A stretch of DNA of 7,063 nucleotides from DTQF01 sp038874185 (GCA_038874185.1 JAVZCX010000036.1:1-7063), one strand, 5' to 3'. Positions 1 to 6,306 are shown, numbered from the stretch's first letter. A program made the numbers and translations. Notes: generated by a model not told the origin, from the letters alone.

Positions 1-2521
1 TATCTGAATCTATGTTTTGCTTCCTGATGTCTGACTTCTTCAGTGTGAATGTTATCTTTGCGCTTTGAACTGCATCGCTTGCTCCTCCAAAGTCAATCTC
101 TATATAATTGAGAACCTTCTTTGCTGGCTCTTGGATTGAAACTGGCTTTTCAACTGGTTTTATTGAAACCTGTACATTAGACACTGCGGATCTTGTAGTG
201 ATTGATATCTTTGATATTCCAGTGCCTTGTGCAACTCCGCTTGCCATCTTTAAAACATCTATATTTATCTGTTCTCCAGCAACTGCATTCAAGCTAAATA
301 CAACTGTTGAAGCAGTTGATGAAACAACGCTTACAGGCGTTGTTGGAGCTGGCGTTTCTTCAGGTTGCGGTTGTGCTGGTGGCTGTGTCACAGGTGGAAC
401 ATATGGTGTGACATTTGTTGTTTGGTTTGTGGTTGATGATGAAGAGCTTGAACTTCCTGAAGATATTGTAACACTGAAAGTTGTACTGTTTGATGAGTTC
501 ATTGCATTTCCAATTGGATCTGCACATCTGACATAATACGTTCCAGATGTTGATGAACTGTATGTTATTGAATGGCTGTGCGATAATCCTCCTGTTGTTG
601 TCATGTTTGACATGTTTTCATAATCAATATCGCTTGTTGAATATCTACATACTGCAAACTCATTTGTAGTTACATTAAGTGTAACTGTTGATCCTGAAGT
701 TGTTGCGCTTATTGCAGTTATATTTGGCGCAAAAGAATCATTTATTGTAATGTTCTTAATTAAGACAGTTTCATAATTTCCTGCTTTGTCATACGCTGTT
801 ATTGTTATGTTATAGTTAGTGTCATTATTCAATAACAGTCTTATTATCCAACTTGAGTTAGTTGTTATTGAGTAATTTTCAAGTTCTCCACTACTATTAT
901 ATATTGATATGTTTGTATAGTTTAAATTCTGATCCAATGACGTTCCTATTATATTGAGTGTAACTGAATTGTAAATTGTATCATTTTCTGGAGAGGATAT
1001 ATTTAAAGTTGGTTTTGATGAATCGACAAAGAACAAAATAGATTTGTTCGCAGTGTTTCCATTAGTTCCACCATAGTCTTTTGCTAAAACAAATAAAGTG
1101 TGATTGCCTTCAGAAAGATTTTCAGAAGTAAATACACAACTTATTATCTCAGGATCTGAAGTTTCACTACAATTTGTTTCATTAATTGTTGCATTGTATG
1201 TATAATTTGTATTATCTATTTTTACAAGCAAATAGCTTATCTTTGTCTTTGTTCCATTTAATGTCAAGTTGATTAATGGAGTTGAAGAATTAAGGTATGA
1301 ACCGTTTACTATATTTTCTAATTTTATAATAGGTAATTCATTATCTGTTATATTGTAGCCTGAGAAACCTTTTACTCTAAATGTAAGATTTCCTTCTCCA
1401 ACTCCCTGTTCCCATAAAACTTCAAATGAATCATCCAATCCTTCTGCGTCTTCGTCTAAAACTATTTCAGGTTTCGATAGAAATGGAAGGTGGAATAACT
1501 TTATAGTTGCATTAGTATCAAATTCTTGTAAAGCAGAGCTATTAACATATATCCTTGAATCTCCAAATTCACCTGGTAATGTAATATTTACTTCTATATT
1601 TTGGAATAAATTCCCAAGTTTCATGCCTACTGATTGGTCTGAAAGATTTACTTGTGAAAAGTTTAATACTGCTAATGTTGTCATTTCATTCAACCAAGCC
1701 GGATACTCTAAACCATAAGTGTAATTTGTCAAACAAGAGATGTTCATCTGTAGATCAATCACAAAATTTACAGAATTAAAGTTAGATATTTTTTTAAGAT
1801 CAGTCATTAATGGACCCCAAGCTTGACACTCTGAACCTACTGGTGGTACTGACATGTTATAAAGAATCACTGTTGTATATGTCCAACCAACTAAACCATT
1901 TCCTGCTTTATCTTGACCGAATACAGAAACATTAAGTGGAGTGAATTCAAAATTGCTTACATCTGTAACTGTTATCGTTGCATTCCACAATCCTGTTGTA
2001 TCATTGTATGTCATATTAACATAATCAAGTCCTGATTGCTGCAATGCTGTGAAGTTTGCAGTTAAATAATCAATTCCTGCAGGTCCATTGTCGGATGCAT
2101 TAACAAGTAATGTTATTTTATTATTAGCAGGATCACTTGAAACGAAGTAATCTGGCTCATCAACAACGGTAAAAGATACATTGACTGGATAAAAATCAAT
2201 TGTCAAATTTCTAATTTCTGAAATAGCAAAATCTGTACCGTTACTACAATTTATGTACCACAAATAATTGCCTACAAAAAAAGTCCGTGTGAAAGTAGTA
2301 ATTGTATTGTTTTCTACAGTCGAATTTGTCATGTTCAAGATGTTGTTAATATATAAACTACAATTTAGAGTTGTATTTTCATCATCTGTAGCATTAAACA
2401 CAAAAGCAACAGTTGTTTGATTTGTGAATGTGTTGTTTTCAGGAGAGATCAAATCAATAGAAACTGCACTCAGCAGCCCAAAAAGAAAGAAAGACAAAAC
2501 AACTACAGATAATCTTTTCAT
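1..2521 (-). CDS. Secreted Ig-like-repeat surface protein with C-terminal PGF-pre-PGF-type domain (partial, 3' end off window)
   Basis: The frame is open for 840 codons from ATG at 2521 to the window edge, with no stop. The start is fixed by a strong Shine-Dalgarno site 8 nt upstream. Residues 1-20 form a signal peptide (KR, then a Val/Leu/Phe core, cleavage near LLSA). Several beta-sandwich Ig-like modules follow: about 22-110, 113-222, 396-500, 503-592 and 597-685, with YDKAGN/QDKAGN and YYVRCADPIGN end motifs. Residues 225-395 are a less clear region containing LPGEFGDSRIYVNSS. Residues 686-735 are a Ser/Thr/Pro-rich linker. From about 738 the sequence resembles the PGF-pre-PGF domain of archaeal surface proteins (GEQINIDV, ISKISITTRS, NYIEIDF, AKITFTLKKSDIRKQNID). 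N-X-S/T glycosylation sequons are very frequent. The eight cysteines fall in four pairs: 54/92, 232/263, 451/462 and 625/666. I infer an envelope or adhesion role. The substrate or partner is unknown, and the true C-terminus, possibly a membrane anchor, is not visible. Confidence 0.9.
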   Translation of the reverse strand, partial: MKRLSVVVLSFFLFGLLSAVSIDLISPENNTFTNQTTVAFVFNATDDENTTLNCSLYINNILNMTNSTVENNTITTFTRTFFVGNYLWYINCSNGTDFAISEIRNLTIDFYPVNVSFTVVDEPDYFVSSDPANNKITLLVNASDNGPAGIDYLTANFTALQQSGLDYVNMTYNDTTGLWNATITVTDVSNFEFTPLNVSVFGQDKAGNGLVGWTYTTVILYNMSVPPVGSECQAWGPLMTDLKKISNFNSVNFVIDLQMNISCLTNYTYGLEYPAWLNEMTTLAVLNFSQVNLSDQSVGMKLGNLFQNIEVNITLPGEFGDSRIYVNSSALQEFDTNATIKLFHLPFLSKPEIVLDEDAEGLDDSFEVLWEQGVGEGNLTFRVKGFSGYNITDNELPIIKLENIVNGSYLNSSTPLINLTLNGTKTKISYLLVKIDNTNYTYNATINETNCSETSDPEIISCVFTSENLSEGNHTLFVLAKDYGGTNGNTANKSILFFVDSSKPTLNISSPENDTIYNSVTLNIIGTSLDQNLNYTNISIYNSSGELENYSITTNSSWIIRLLLNNDTNYNITITAYDKAGNYETVLIKNITINDSFAPNITAISATTSGSTVTLNVTTNEFAVCRYSTSDIDYENMSNMTTTGGLSHSHSITYSSSTSGTYYVRCADPIGNAMNSSNSTTFSVTISSGSSSSSSSTTNQTTNVTPYVPPVTQPPAQPQPEETPAPTTPVSVVSSTASTVVFSLNAVAGEQINIDVLKMASGVAQGTGISKISITTRSAVSNVQVSIKPVEKPVSIQEPAKKVLNYIEIDFGGASDAVQSAKITFTLKKSDIRKQNIDSD

Positions 2522-2529
2522 TATATCTA

Positions 2530-2536
2530 ACCTCAC
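2530..2536 (-). promoter_or_regulatory. Shine-Dalgarno site of the surface-protein gene
   Basis: The minus strand reads GTGAGGT, followed by an 8-nt spacer and ATG at 2521. It is complementary to the anti-Shine-Dalgarno end of 16S rRNA (ACCTCAC-like pairing). It decides the start codon and argues for a transcript with a 5' leader. Confidence 0.75.
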
Positions 2537-2547
2537 AAGAATATAAA

Positions 2548-2593
2548 AGAAGCCATTGTCGAATATATATGACAACAGATTGCAATAGCTTCT
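2548..2593 (-). repeat. Inverted repeat / potential RNA hairpin upstream of the surface-protein gene
   Basis: The 11-bp arms 2548-2558 (agaagccattg) and 2583-2593 (caatagcttct) are inverted with one DNA mismatch. In minus-strand RNA that position is a U-G wobble, so all 11 pairs can form around a 24-nt loop. A second inverted repeat, TTGTC/GACAA, sits inside it around a TATA-like core. On the minus strand the second arm is followed by TTTATATTC, so the element resembles a hairpin with a short U-tract. It could be a terminator of the ispG unit, a leader attenuator or a protein-binding operator; the sequence alone does not decide. Confidence 0.6.
2561..2570 (-). promoter_or_regulatory. Proximal TATA-box candidate for the surface-protein gene
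   Basis: The minus strand reads ATATATATTC. Initiation about 25 nt downstream would fall near 2540, giving a leader of about 20 nt that just includes the Shine-Dalgarno site. The box lies exactly between the inverted pentamers TTGTC (2556-2560) and GACAA (2571-2575), a layout that fits a repressor operator over the TATA box. Which of the two TATA candidates is used cannot be told from sequence. Confidence 0.45.
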
Positions 2594-2623
2594 ATTAAAA
2601 CAGTATATAGTTATTAAAAGCAA

Positions 2624-2633
2624 TATTTATAAA
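2624..2633 (-). promoter_or_regulatory. Distal TATA-box candidate for the surface-protein gene
   Basis: The minus strand reads TTTATAAATA, close to the archaeal TATA consensus. Initiation near 2600 would give a leader of about 80 nt that contains the complete 2548-2593 inverted repeat as an RNA hairpin. The box lies 24 nt past the ispG stop codon. Confidence 0.45.
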
Positions 2634-2657
2634 TGCATATTATATATGTTTTTAGCT

Positions 2658-3881
2658 CTATTTGTAATGGCTCTTAACATAATCCTCTATCAATTTCTTG
2701 TACTGCTCTGAGATGGATCTTGCATCTCCGGTCAGGGTTGCAATCTGTTTTCCGTCTGCAAACACAGGAGCTAATGGGGTTTCTCCAGATCCTGGCAGGC
2801 TTAGTCCTATGTTTGCCTCTCTTGACTCGCCCGGACCATTGACAATGCACCCCATGACTGCAACCTTCATGTTTTCAAATCCCTTGTATCCCTGCGCCCT
2901 CCAAACCTGAGACTGCTGCTGAAGATAATTACTTATCTCCTCTGCAATTGTCTGGAAAACAGTGCTCGTTGTTCTTCCGCATCCCGGACAGCTTGTAACC
3001 ATCGGGAAGAATGCCCTAAGGCCAAGGGTTTGAAGTATTTCTTGAGCAACAATCACTTCCTCAGTCCTGCTGTGCCCCGGCCTTGGAGTGATAGAAACAC
3101 GAATCGTATCCCCGATTCCTTGATTCAAAAGAATTCCTATTCCTTGTGCTGATGCAACAATTCCCTTTGATCCTCCTCCAGCCTCTGTCAGCCCTAGATG
3201 AAGAGGGAACTTGCATTTCTTTGCAAGATTAGAATAAACATAAATGAGATCTCTCACATTTGATACCTTAGCTGATAATATAATTGCATTCTCTGGCATT
3301 CCTGCCTCTATTGCAGATTCTGCAGATGTTAATGCACTCTTTACCATCGCATCAAGAAAAACCCTGTGTGAACCAAGCTGCTTTTCTTTTGGTTTCTTCA
3401 AATCCTTCTCTATCATCTTTGCAAGAAGTTTTTGATCCAATGAACCTCCGTTTACGCCTATCCTTATAGGCTTGTTGTAGTCTATTGCAAGCTTTATGAG
3501 ATTTCTAAACCTTTCATCGCTTCCTGCGTTTCCTGGATTGACCCTCCATTTGTCAAGAGACTCTGCCATCTTTGGATATTTTGAAAGAAGGATGTCTCCG
3601 TTGAAATGGAAATCTCCTATTAGAGGAAGGCCATACCCTTGATCAATAAGTTTTTTCTTTATCTCTGGAACTGCTTTTGCCATTTCTTCATCTTTTACTG
3701 TAAACCTTACCATTTCTGACCCTGCTTGATTAAGTTCTATTATCTGCTTTACAGTTGATTCAACATCAGCTGTATTGGTATTTGTCATTGACTGGACTAC
3801 AATTGGATGCTGGCTGCCAATAGTTATGTTTCCAACCTTTACCTGAAATGTCTCTCTTCTTTTTGGAAGATTTGAATCCAT
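2658..3881 (-). CDS. ispG: 4-hydroxy-3-methylbut-2-enyl diphosphate synthase (IspG/GcpE)
   Basis: A full-length 407-residue iron-sulfur enzyme of the MEP isoprenoid pathway. It reductively opens 2-C-methyl-D-erythritol 2,4-cyclodiphosphate to HMBPP using electrons from ferredoxin or flavodoxin. The N-terminal TIM-barrel part (about 10-270) carries the family signatures PIVVQSMTNT, MVRFTVKD, WRVNPGN (112-118), GVNGGSL and LGLTEAGGG (229-237). The C-terminal part has the [4Fe-4S] ligands: Cys298 and Cys301 in SCPGCGRT, Cys345 in MGCIVNGPGES, and Glu352. The 7-residue spacing from the last Cys to Glu matches the E. coli enzyme as I know it. The length fits the two-domain form, not the longer three-domain plant/Chlamydia form. 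It is the last gene of Unit B, 9 nt after the membrane-protein gene. GC is visibly higher than in the surface-protein gene. MEP enzymes are uncommon in archaea, so lateral origin from bacteria is plausible. Confidence 0.96.
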   Translation of the reverse strand: MDSNLPKRRETFQVKVGNITIGSQHPIVVQSMTNTNTADVESTVKQIIELNQAGSEMVRFTVKDEEMAKAVPEIKKKLIDQGYGLPLIGDFHFNGDILLSKYPKMAESLDKWRVNPGNAGSDERFRNLIKLAIDYNKPIRIGVNGGSLDQKLLAKMIEKDLKKPKEKQLGSHRVFLDAMVKSALTSAESAIEAGMPENAIILSAKVSNVRDLIYVYSNLAKKCKFPLHLGLTEAGGGSKGIVASAQGIGILLNQGIGDTIRVSITPRPGHSRTEEVIVAQEILQTLGLRAFFPMVTSCPGCGRTTSTVFQTIAEEISNYLQQQSQVWRAQGYKGFENMKVAVMGCIVNGPGESREANIGLSLPGSGETPLAPVFADGKQIATLTGDARSISEQYKKLIEDYVKSHYK

Positions 3882-3883
3882 AA

Positions 3884-3890
3884 GATCACC
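3884..3890 (-). promoter_or_regulatory. Shine-Dalgarno site of ispG
   Basis: The minus strand reads GGTGATC directly after the TAA of the upstream gene, 2 nt before the ATG at 3881. It is fully complementary to the GATCACC at the 3' end of 16S rRNA. Its overlap with the upstream stop region points to translational coupling. Confidence 0.75.
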
Positions 3891-4649
3891 TTACTCTTCT
3901 TCTACTTTTATTAAATTCTTTGAAACCTTATAAGCTGCATATGCAACTAGGATAGACATTGGTATTCTTATCAGGTTTGCTGCAGGTGGAAGGCTTGCCA
4001 ATATTGCTACTGTATTGAAAAATGCGCCTATGCTCATGAAAACAACCTGATAGCAAGACCATACAGTGAATTTTCTTGTTGTTTTGTCTTTTATTCCCTT
4101 TTCAGTATCTTTCAAAACTTTTAATGCAATTACCATGATTAAAAGCAAGAGCGCTGCTATCATAAATGTAAAGAAATCTGACAGCTGCTTATCCTCAACA
4201 AATGGGGAAACCAGGAGTACGGCTATGAGAAGGAAGCTGGATATTCTTCCCATATGCCCGTCCTGCACAAGCCTCTTTCTGTTATGGGTGTAATCATATT
4301 TCAAAGCTGATTCAATTAGTGAGCAGAACAAAAGATAAACTCCGTATATTGCAACTGCACCCACATATCTCCTTATCAGAACGTATTGTCCGAATTCCAA
4401 TCCAGTCAGTGATCCTATAGCATCTATCTCAGTGAATAAGATTGAAAACACTGCAGTAAGCATGGAAGCAAAGAGTCTTTTCTTTGCTAATTTGTCAACA
4501 ACTATCTTATTGGTTATTAAGTATCTGTATACTAGGAAGGCAGCTATTATTGGCAGAGACAATGCAATTATTAGATAGAATGGAGCTGACAATCCTGCGA
4601 TCTCTGCAATTATGTTTGTTAGATTTGATTCGCTTGCAAATTCAGACAT
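3891..4649 (-). CDS. Seven-helix integral membrane protein of unknown family
   Basis: A 252-residue protein I do not recognise. Hydrophobic segments at about 22-44, 58-80, 93-115, 134-152, 157-179, 196-219 and 223-244 suggest seven transmembrane helices. The charged loops (46-58, 116-133 with YDYTHNRKRLVQDGH, 179-195, and the tail KNLIKVEEE) are mostly basic. Acidic residues at 74-76 (TEID) sit at or in helix 2, and Glu113 in helix 3 and Arg93-Arg94 at its start could be functional. There is no signal peptide and no soluble domain. It starts 1 nt after the stop of the degenerate KaiC gene (TAA-C-ATG) and ends 9 nt before ispG, so it belongs to the same operon. A membrane sensor or anchor for the KaiC-like proteins is an inference from position only; a transporter or a lipid-related protein linked to IspG is also possible. 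Confidence 0.85.
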   Translation of the reverse strand: MSEFASESNLTNIIAEIAGLSAPFYLIIALSLPIIAAFLVYRYLITNKIVVDKLAKKRLFASMLTAVFSILFTEIDAIGSLTGLEFGQYVLIRRYVGAVAIYGVYLLFCSLIESALKYDYTHNRKRLVQDGHMGRISSFLLIAVLLVSPFVEDKQLSDFFTFMIAALLLLIMVIALKVLKDTEKGIKDKTTRKFTVWSCYQVVFMSIGAFFNTVAILASLPPAANLIRIPMSILVAYAAYKVSKNLIKVEEE

Positions 4650-4650
4650 G

Positions 4651-5340
4651 TTATTCCCTCTTTTCCACTATACCTTCTTCTGTAACTTTATATTTGAAAT
4701 ATTTTTGAAATGGAGGAATATTCTTCATCTTCTTTATCTTCATTACTGTTTCAATTTCCAAATCTCTTTCAATTGCCTTTAATTCAATAACTCCGTCGCA
4801 AAGCTGTTCTATAGATGCAGTTACCTGGGGCTCGTGCATTGCATCCTCTATTATAAACATTGACTGTGCATCCGCTTTCTTCAGCTCTGTTATAAGCGAT
4901 GAAAGAAACTTGTAAACCTCTCCTGGATTATTTGCCATCAGCATGGGAGATACTGCATCAGTAGCAAATCTTATCTTTTCGTTTTTCTTTCTGCTTGAGA
5001 TCACATTTTTAATGGCTGAAGAAACAGTGTAAAGTTCTGATAAATCGCATTGAATTGCATTTTCATTGGAAGAAGAGGCATCAATCCAAACAATATCCTT
5101 TTCCTTTATCTCTATTCCATAGGACTCAAACTCATCCATTATCTCATCTATCATATGTCCTGAAAATAGATAGATGCATTTTTCATTATTCTTTATTCCT
5201 TCATAAAGGAATTGATAAAGCATGACATTCTGGCCGATTCCAGATGTGCCTTCTATTAGCAGAGCTGTCTTTGATGGAAGCCCTCCTTGCATTAGATTAT
5301 CTATAAAATCAATTCCTATTTTATCCTTTTGAGATTTCAT
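4651..5340 (-). CDS. KaiC/RAD55-like protein with degenerate Walker A (probable pseudo-ATPase)
   Basis: A 229-residue single RecA-fold domain that aligns end to end with the canonical KaiC-like ATPase at 6307-6999: IGIDFIDNLMQGGLP against IGISGIDDMLNGGIP, and FLYEGIKNNEK against YLYRGAKKGEK. The P-loop is changed. EGTSGIGQNV (30-39) replaces GGPGSGKTL, so the ATP-binding Lys is Gln37 and the Thr/Ser is Asn38. The paired catalytic glutamates of KaiC (LEED) are replaced by SGHMIDE (60-66). The Walker B Asp is kept (FATDAV, Asp128). The KMRGTDH segment near the end becomes KMKNIPP followed by FQKYFKYKVTEEGI. ATP hydrolysis is therefore unlikely; nucleotide sensing or a scaffold role is possible. 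The frame is intact, so it is not a decayed gene. A modest AGG precedes the ATG. It leads Unit B, 1 nt before the membrane-protein gene. Confidence 0.88.
   Translation of the reverse strand: MKSQKDKIGIDFIDNLMQGGLPSKTALLIEGTSGIGQNVMLYQFLYEGIKNNEKCIYLFSGHMIDEIMDEFESYGIEIKEKDIVWIDASSSNENAIQCDLSELYTVSSAIKNVISSRKKNEKIRFATDAVSPMLMANNPGEVYKFLSSLITELKKADAQSMFIIEDAMHEPQVTASIEQLCDGVIELKAIERDLEIETVMKIKKMKNIPPFQKYFKYKVTEEGIVEKRE
4656..4660 (-). promoter_or_regulatory. Shine-Dalgarno site of the membrane-protein gene
   Basis: The minus strand reads GAGGG, 6 nt before ATG at 4649. The site lies inside the last codons (AAG AGG GAA) of the upstream gene, so ribosomes finishing that gene sit on the next start. 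This supports tight coupling of the two products. Confidence 0.7.
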
Positions 5341-5346
5341 AAAACC

Positions 5347-5370
5347 TACTTTTTATTGTACTTTTTATTG
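5347..5370. repeat. Perfect 12-bp tandem repeat in the Unit A/B spacer
   Basis: The 12-mer tactttttattg occurs at 5347-5358 and again immediately at 5359-5370. It lies between the TATA candidate at 5381-5390 and the ATG at 5340, around the expected transcription start. It may be a downstream operator or only simple AT-rich slippage. Confidence 0.5.
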
Positions 5371-5380
5371 ATCATTAGAA

Positions 5381-5390
5381 TATATTTTTA
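5381..5390 (-). promoter_or_regulatory. TATA-box candidate for Unit B (degenerate KaiC, membrane protein, ispG)
   Basis: The minus strand reads TAAAAATATA, centred about 45 nt before the ATG at 5340. This places initiation near 5360 and gives a leader of about 20 nt. The whole spacer is AT-rich, so other TATA-like stretches cannot be excluded. Confidence 0.4.
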
Positions 5391-5394
5391 GAAT

Positions 5395-5433
5395 ATTAAT
5401 AAAAATATTAATACATCTAATTAATAAAAATAT
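5395..5433. repeat. 14-bp direct repeat in the Unit A/B spacer
   Basis: The 14-mer attaataaaaatat occurs at 5395-5408 and 5420-5433, a 25-bp period. Each copy supplies one of the minus-strand T-tracts. It may be a doubled terminator or a pair of regulator sites. Confidence 0.45.
5401..5431 (-). terminator. T-tract terminator candidate after the V4R gene
   Basis: On the minus strand, two T-rich tracts, ATTTTTATTAATT and ATATTTTTATTAAT, follow the TGA at 5452-5450 by 20 to 50 nt. U-tracts without a hairpin are the usual archaeal termination signal. This would separate Unit A from Unit B. Confidence 0.45.
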
Positions 5434-5455
5434 CTAATCACGAATCTAATCATGA
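5432..5455. repeat. Imperfect 12-bp tandem repeat over the V4R stop codon
   Basis: The units 5432-5443 (atctaatcacga) and 5444-5455 (atctaatcatga) agree in 11 of 12 positions and sit head to tail across the end of the V4R gene. The minus strand reads TGATTAGAT twice. No function is apparent; it could be a recent duplication that extended the 3' end. Confidence 0.45.
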
Positions 5456-6259
5456 ATGTTTTAACAGATAAACATTGAATTCGCAATAAACATCTCCTTT
5501 TCTCCAGCATTTTGTTTCTATTATGTTGATATTTTCCTGTTTAAGATATGACGCAAATGCGCCCCTTATCAAAGCTTGTATGAAATAACATTCTGCCTTT
5601 CCAGTCGGCGGCAATCCATATACAAACTTGCTTTTGTATACCCTGAAGGAAGAAAAAGGAATGGCTCCTGTTTCATCCTCCTTTGTTTTTATCAGTTCAA
5701 CCGACCCTAGATTGTTCTGTTCAATAAATTTCTTTATTTCTTTCTCTAAATCCTGCTTATTCTTGGCGGAAATCTTTCTGCCGAATTTTTCGCCTGAAAA
5801 AGTTAGCAATCTTTCATGGTTATATTGGCCGAACAGCTGCATTGGAGAAAGAAAAGCCAAATCCATAAAAAGTCCTACTGGAATTGAACAATCCTTCTCA
5901 CAGATCTCTTTCCTTATCTCAAAGCCATCTTTTTCGCTTTCCAATCTTCCTTTTGAAATAACTGAAGATATGTTTGCCTTTATCTTAGCTTTCTCTTTAA
6001 CTTCGTTAAATAATTCGCTTATCTTTGGTGCAAACTCTGAAATATTTTTTTGAAGAGATTCTACATCACCGTCTGGATAGGTGATCCTCACTTTTCCGCT
6101 TCTAAAAACAATGAAAAATATCTTGTTTTCAATAACGGAAAACAAAAAGTTGGATTCATTTGGAAGCGAAAGAAAGTTCTTGCTTTTTGAAAGCTTGCTT
6201 AAATCTATATCTTGTTCAAGATCGAAAATGAATGAAACATATTCATTATCAATTTTCAT
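5450..6259 (-). CDS. Two-domain protein: N-terminal TBP-like half repeat and C-terminal V4R sensor domain
   Basis: A 269-residue soluble protein. Residues about 5-88 match the pattern of one TATA-binding-protein repeat: YVSFIFDLEQDIDLSKLS, then NFLSLPNESNFLFSV where TBP has YEPEQFPGLVYR, then FIVFRSGKVRITYPDG where TBP has LIFSSGKVVCTGAKS, then a closing helix (66-88). A charged linker (about 88-120) leads to a V4R-type domain (about 125-265). This has PVGLFMDLAFLSP, FSGEKFGRKI, a glycine turn YGLPPTGKAECYF, and the terminal signature ETKCWRKGDVYCEFNVYL with Cys251 and Cys259. V4R domains are small-molecule or metal/redox sensors, found for example in the methanogen regulator MsvR. The V4R call is fairly firm; the TBP-like call rests on pattern reading. 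The gene lies 47 nt after the canonical KaiC gene, so the two are probably co-transcribed. Only a weak GTGGT precedes the start. I infer a ligand-responsive regulator or KaiC partner. Confidence 0.85.
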   Translation of the reverse strand: MKIDNEYVSFIFDLEQDIDLSKLSKSKNFLSLPNESNFLFSVIENKIFFIVFRSGKVRITYPDGDVESLQKNISEFAPKISELFNEVKEKAKIKANISSVISKGRLESEKDGFEIRKEICEKDCSIPVGLFMDLAFLSPMQLFGQYNHERLLTFSGEKFGRKISAKNKQDLEKEIKKFIEQNNLGSVELIKTKEDETGAIPFSSFRVYKSKFVYGLPPTGKAECYFIQALIRGAFASYLKQENINIIETKCWRKGDVYCEFNVYLLKHS

Positions 6260-6306
6260 TAAACCACTATCTTAACTCTCTTATTAAATCTCTATATTAT
6301 CATCAA

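Noticed and set aside
108..536. Open frame of 142 codons on the plus strand
   Set aside because: It is antisense to the Pro/Ser/Thr linker and C-terminal domain of the surface protein, which reads continuously with signal peptide and domain structure. The plus-strand product is low-complexity with no ribosome site or domain.
2698..3469. Short plus-strand frames inside ispG
   Set aside because: They are shadows of a highly conserved enzyme gene and lack starts with ribosome sites.
4651..5340. Pseudogene call for the degenerate KaiC-like gene
   Set aside because: The frame is complete, the length matches its paralogue, the downstream gene uses its 3' end for ribosome binding, and changes are confined to catalytic positions.
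5341..5455. CRISPR-like array
   Set aside because: Repeats are only 12-14 bp, AT-rich, mostly tandem without spacers, and present in two copies each.
5628..6053. Open frame of 141 codons on the plus strand
   Set aside because: It is antisense to the V4R protein gene, is rich in Ser/Phe as expected from the complement of Glu/Lys codons, and has no recognisable motif.
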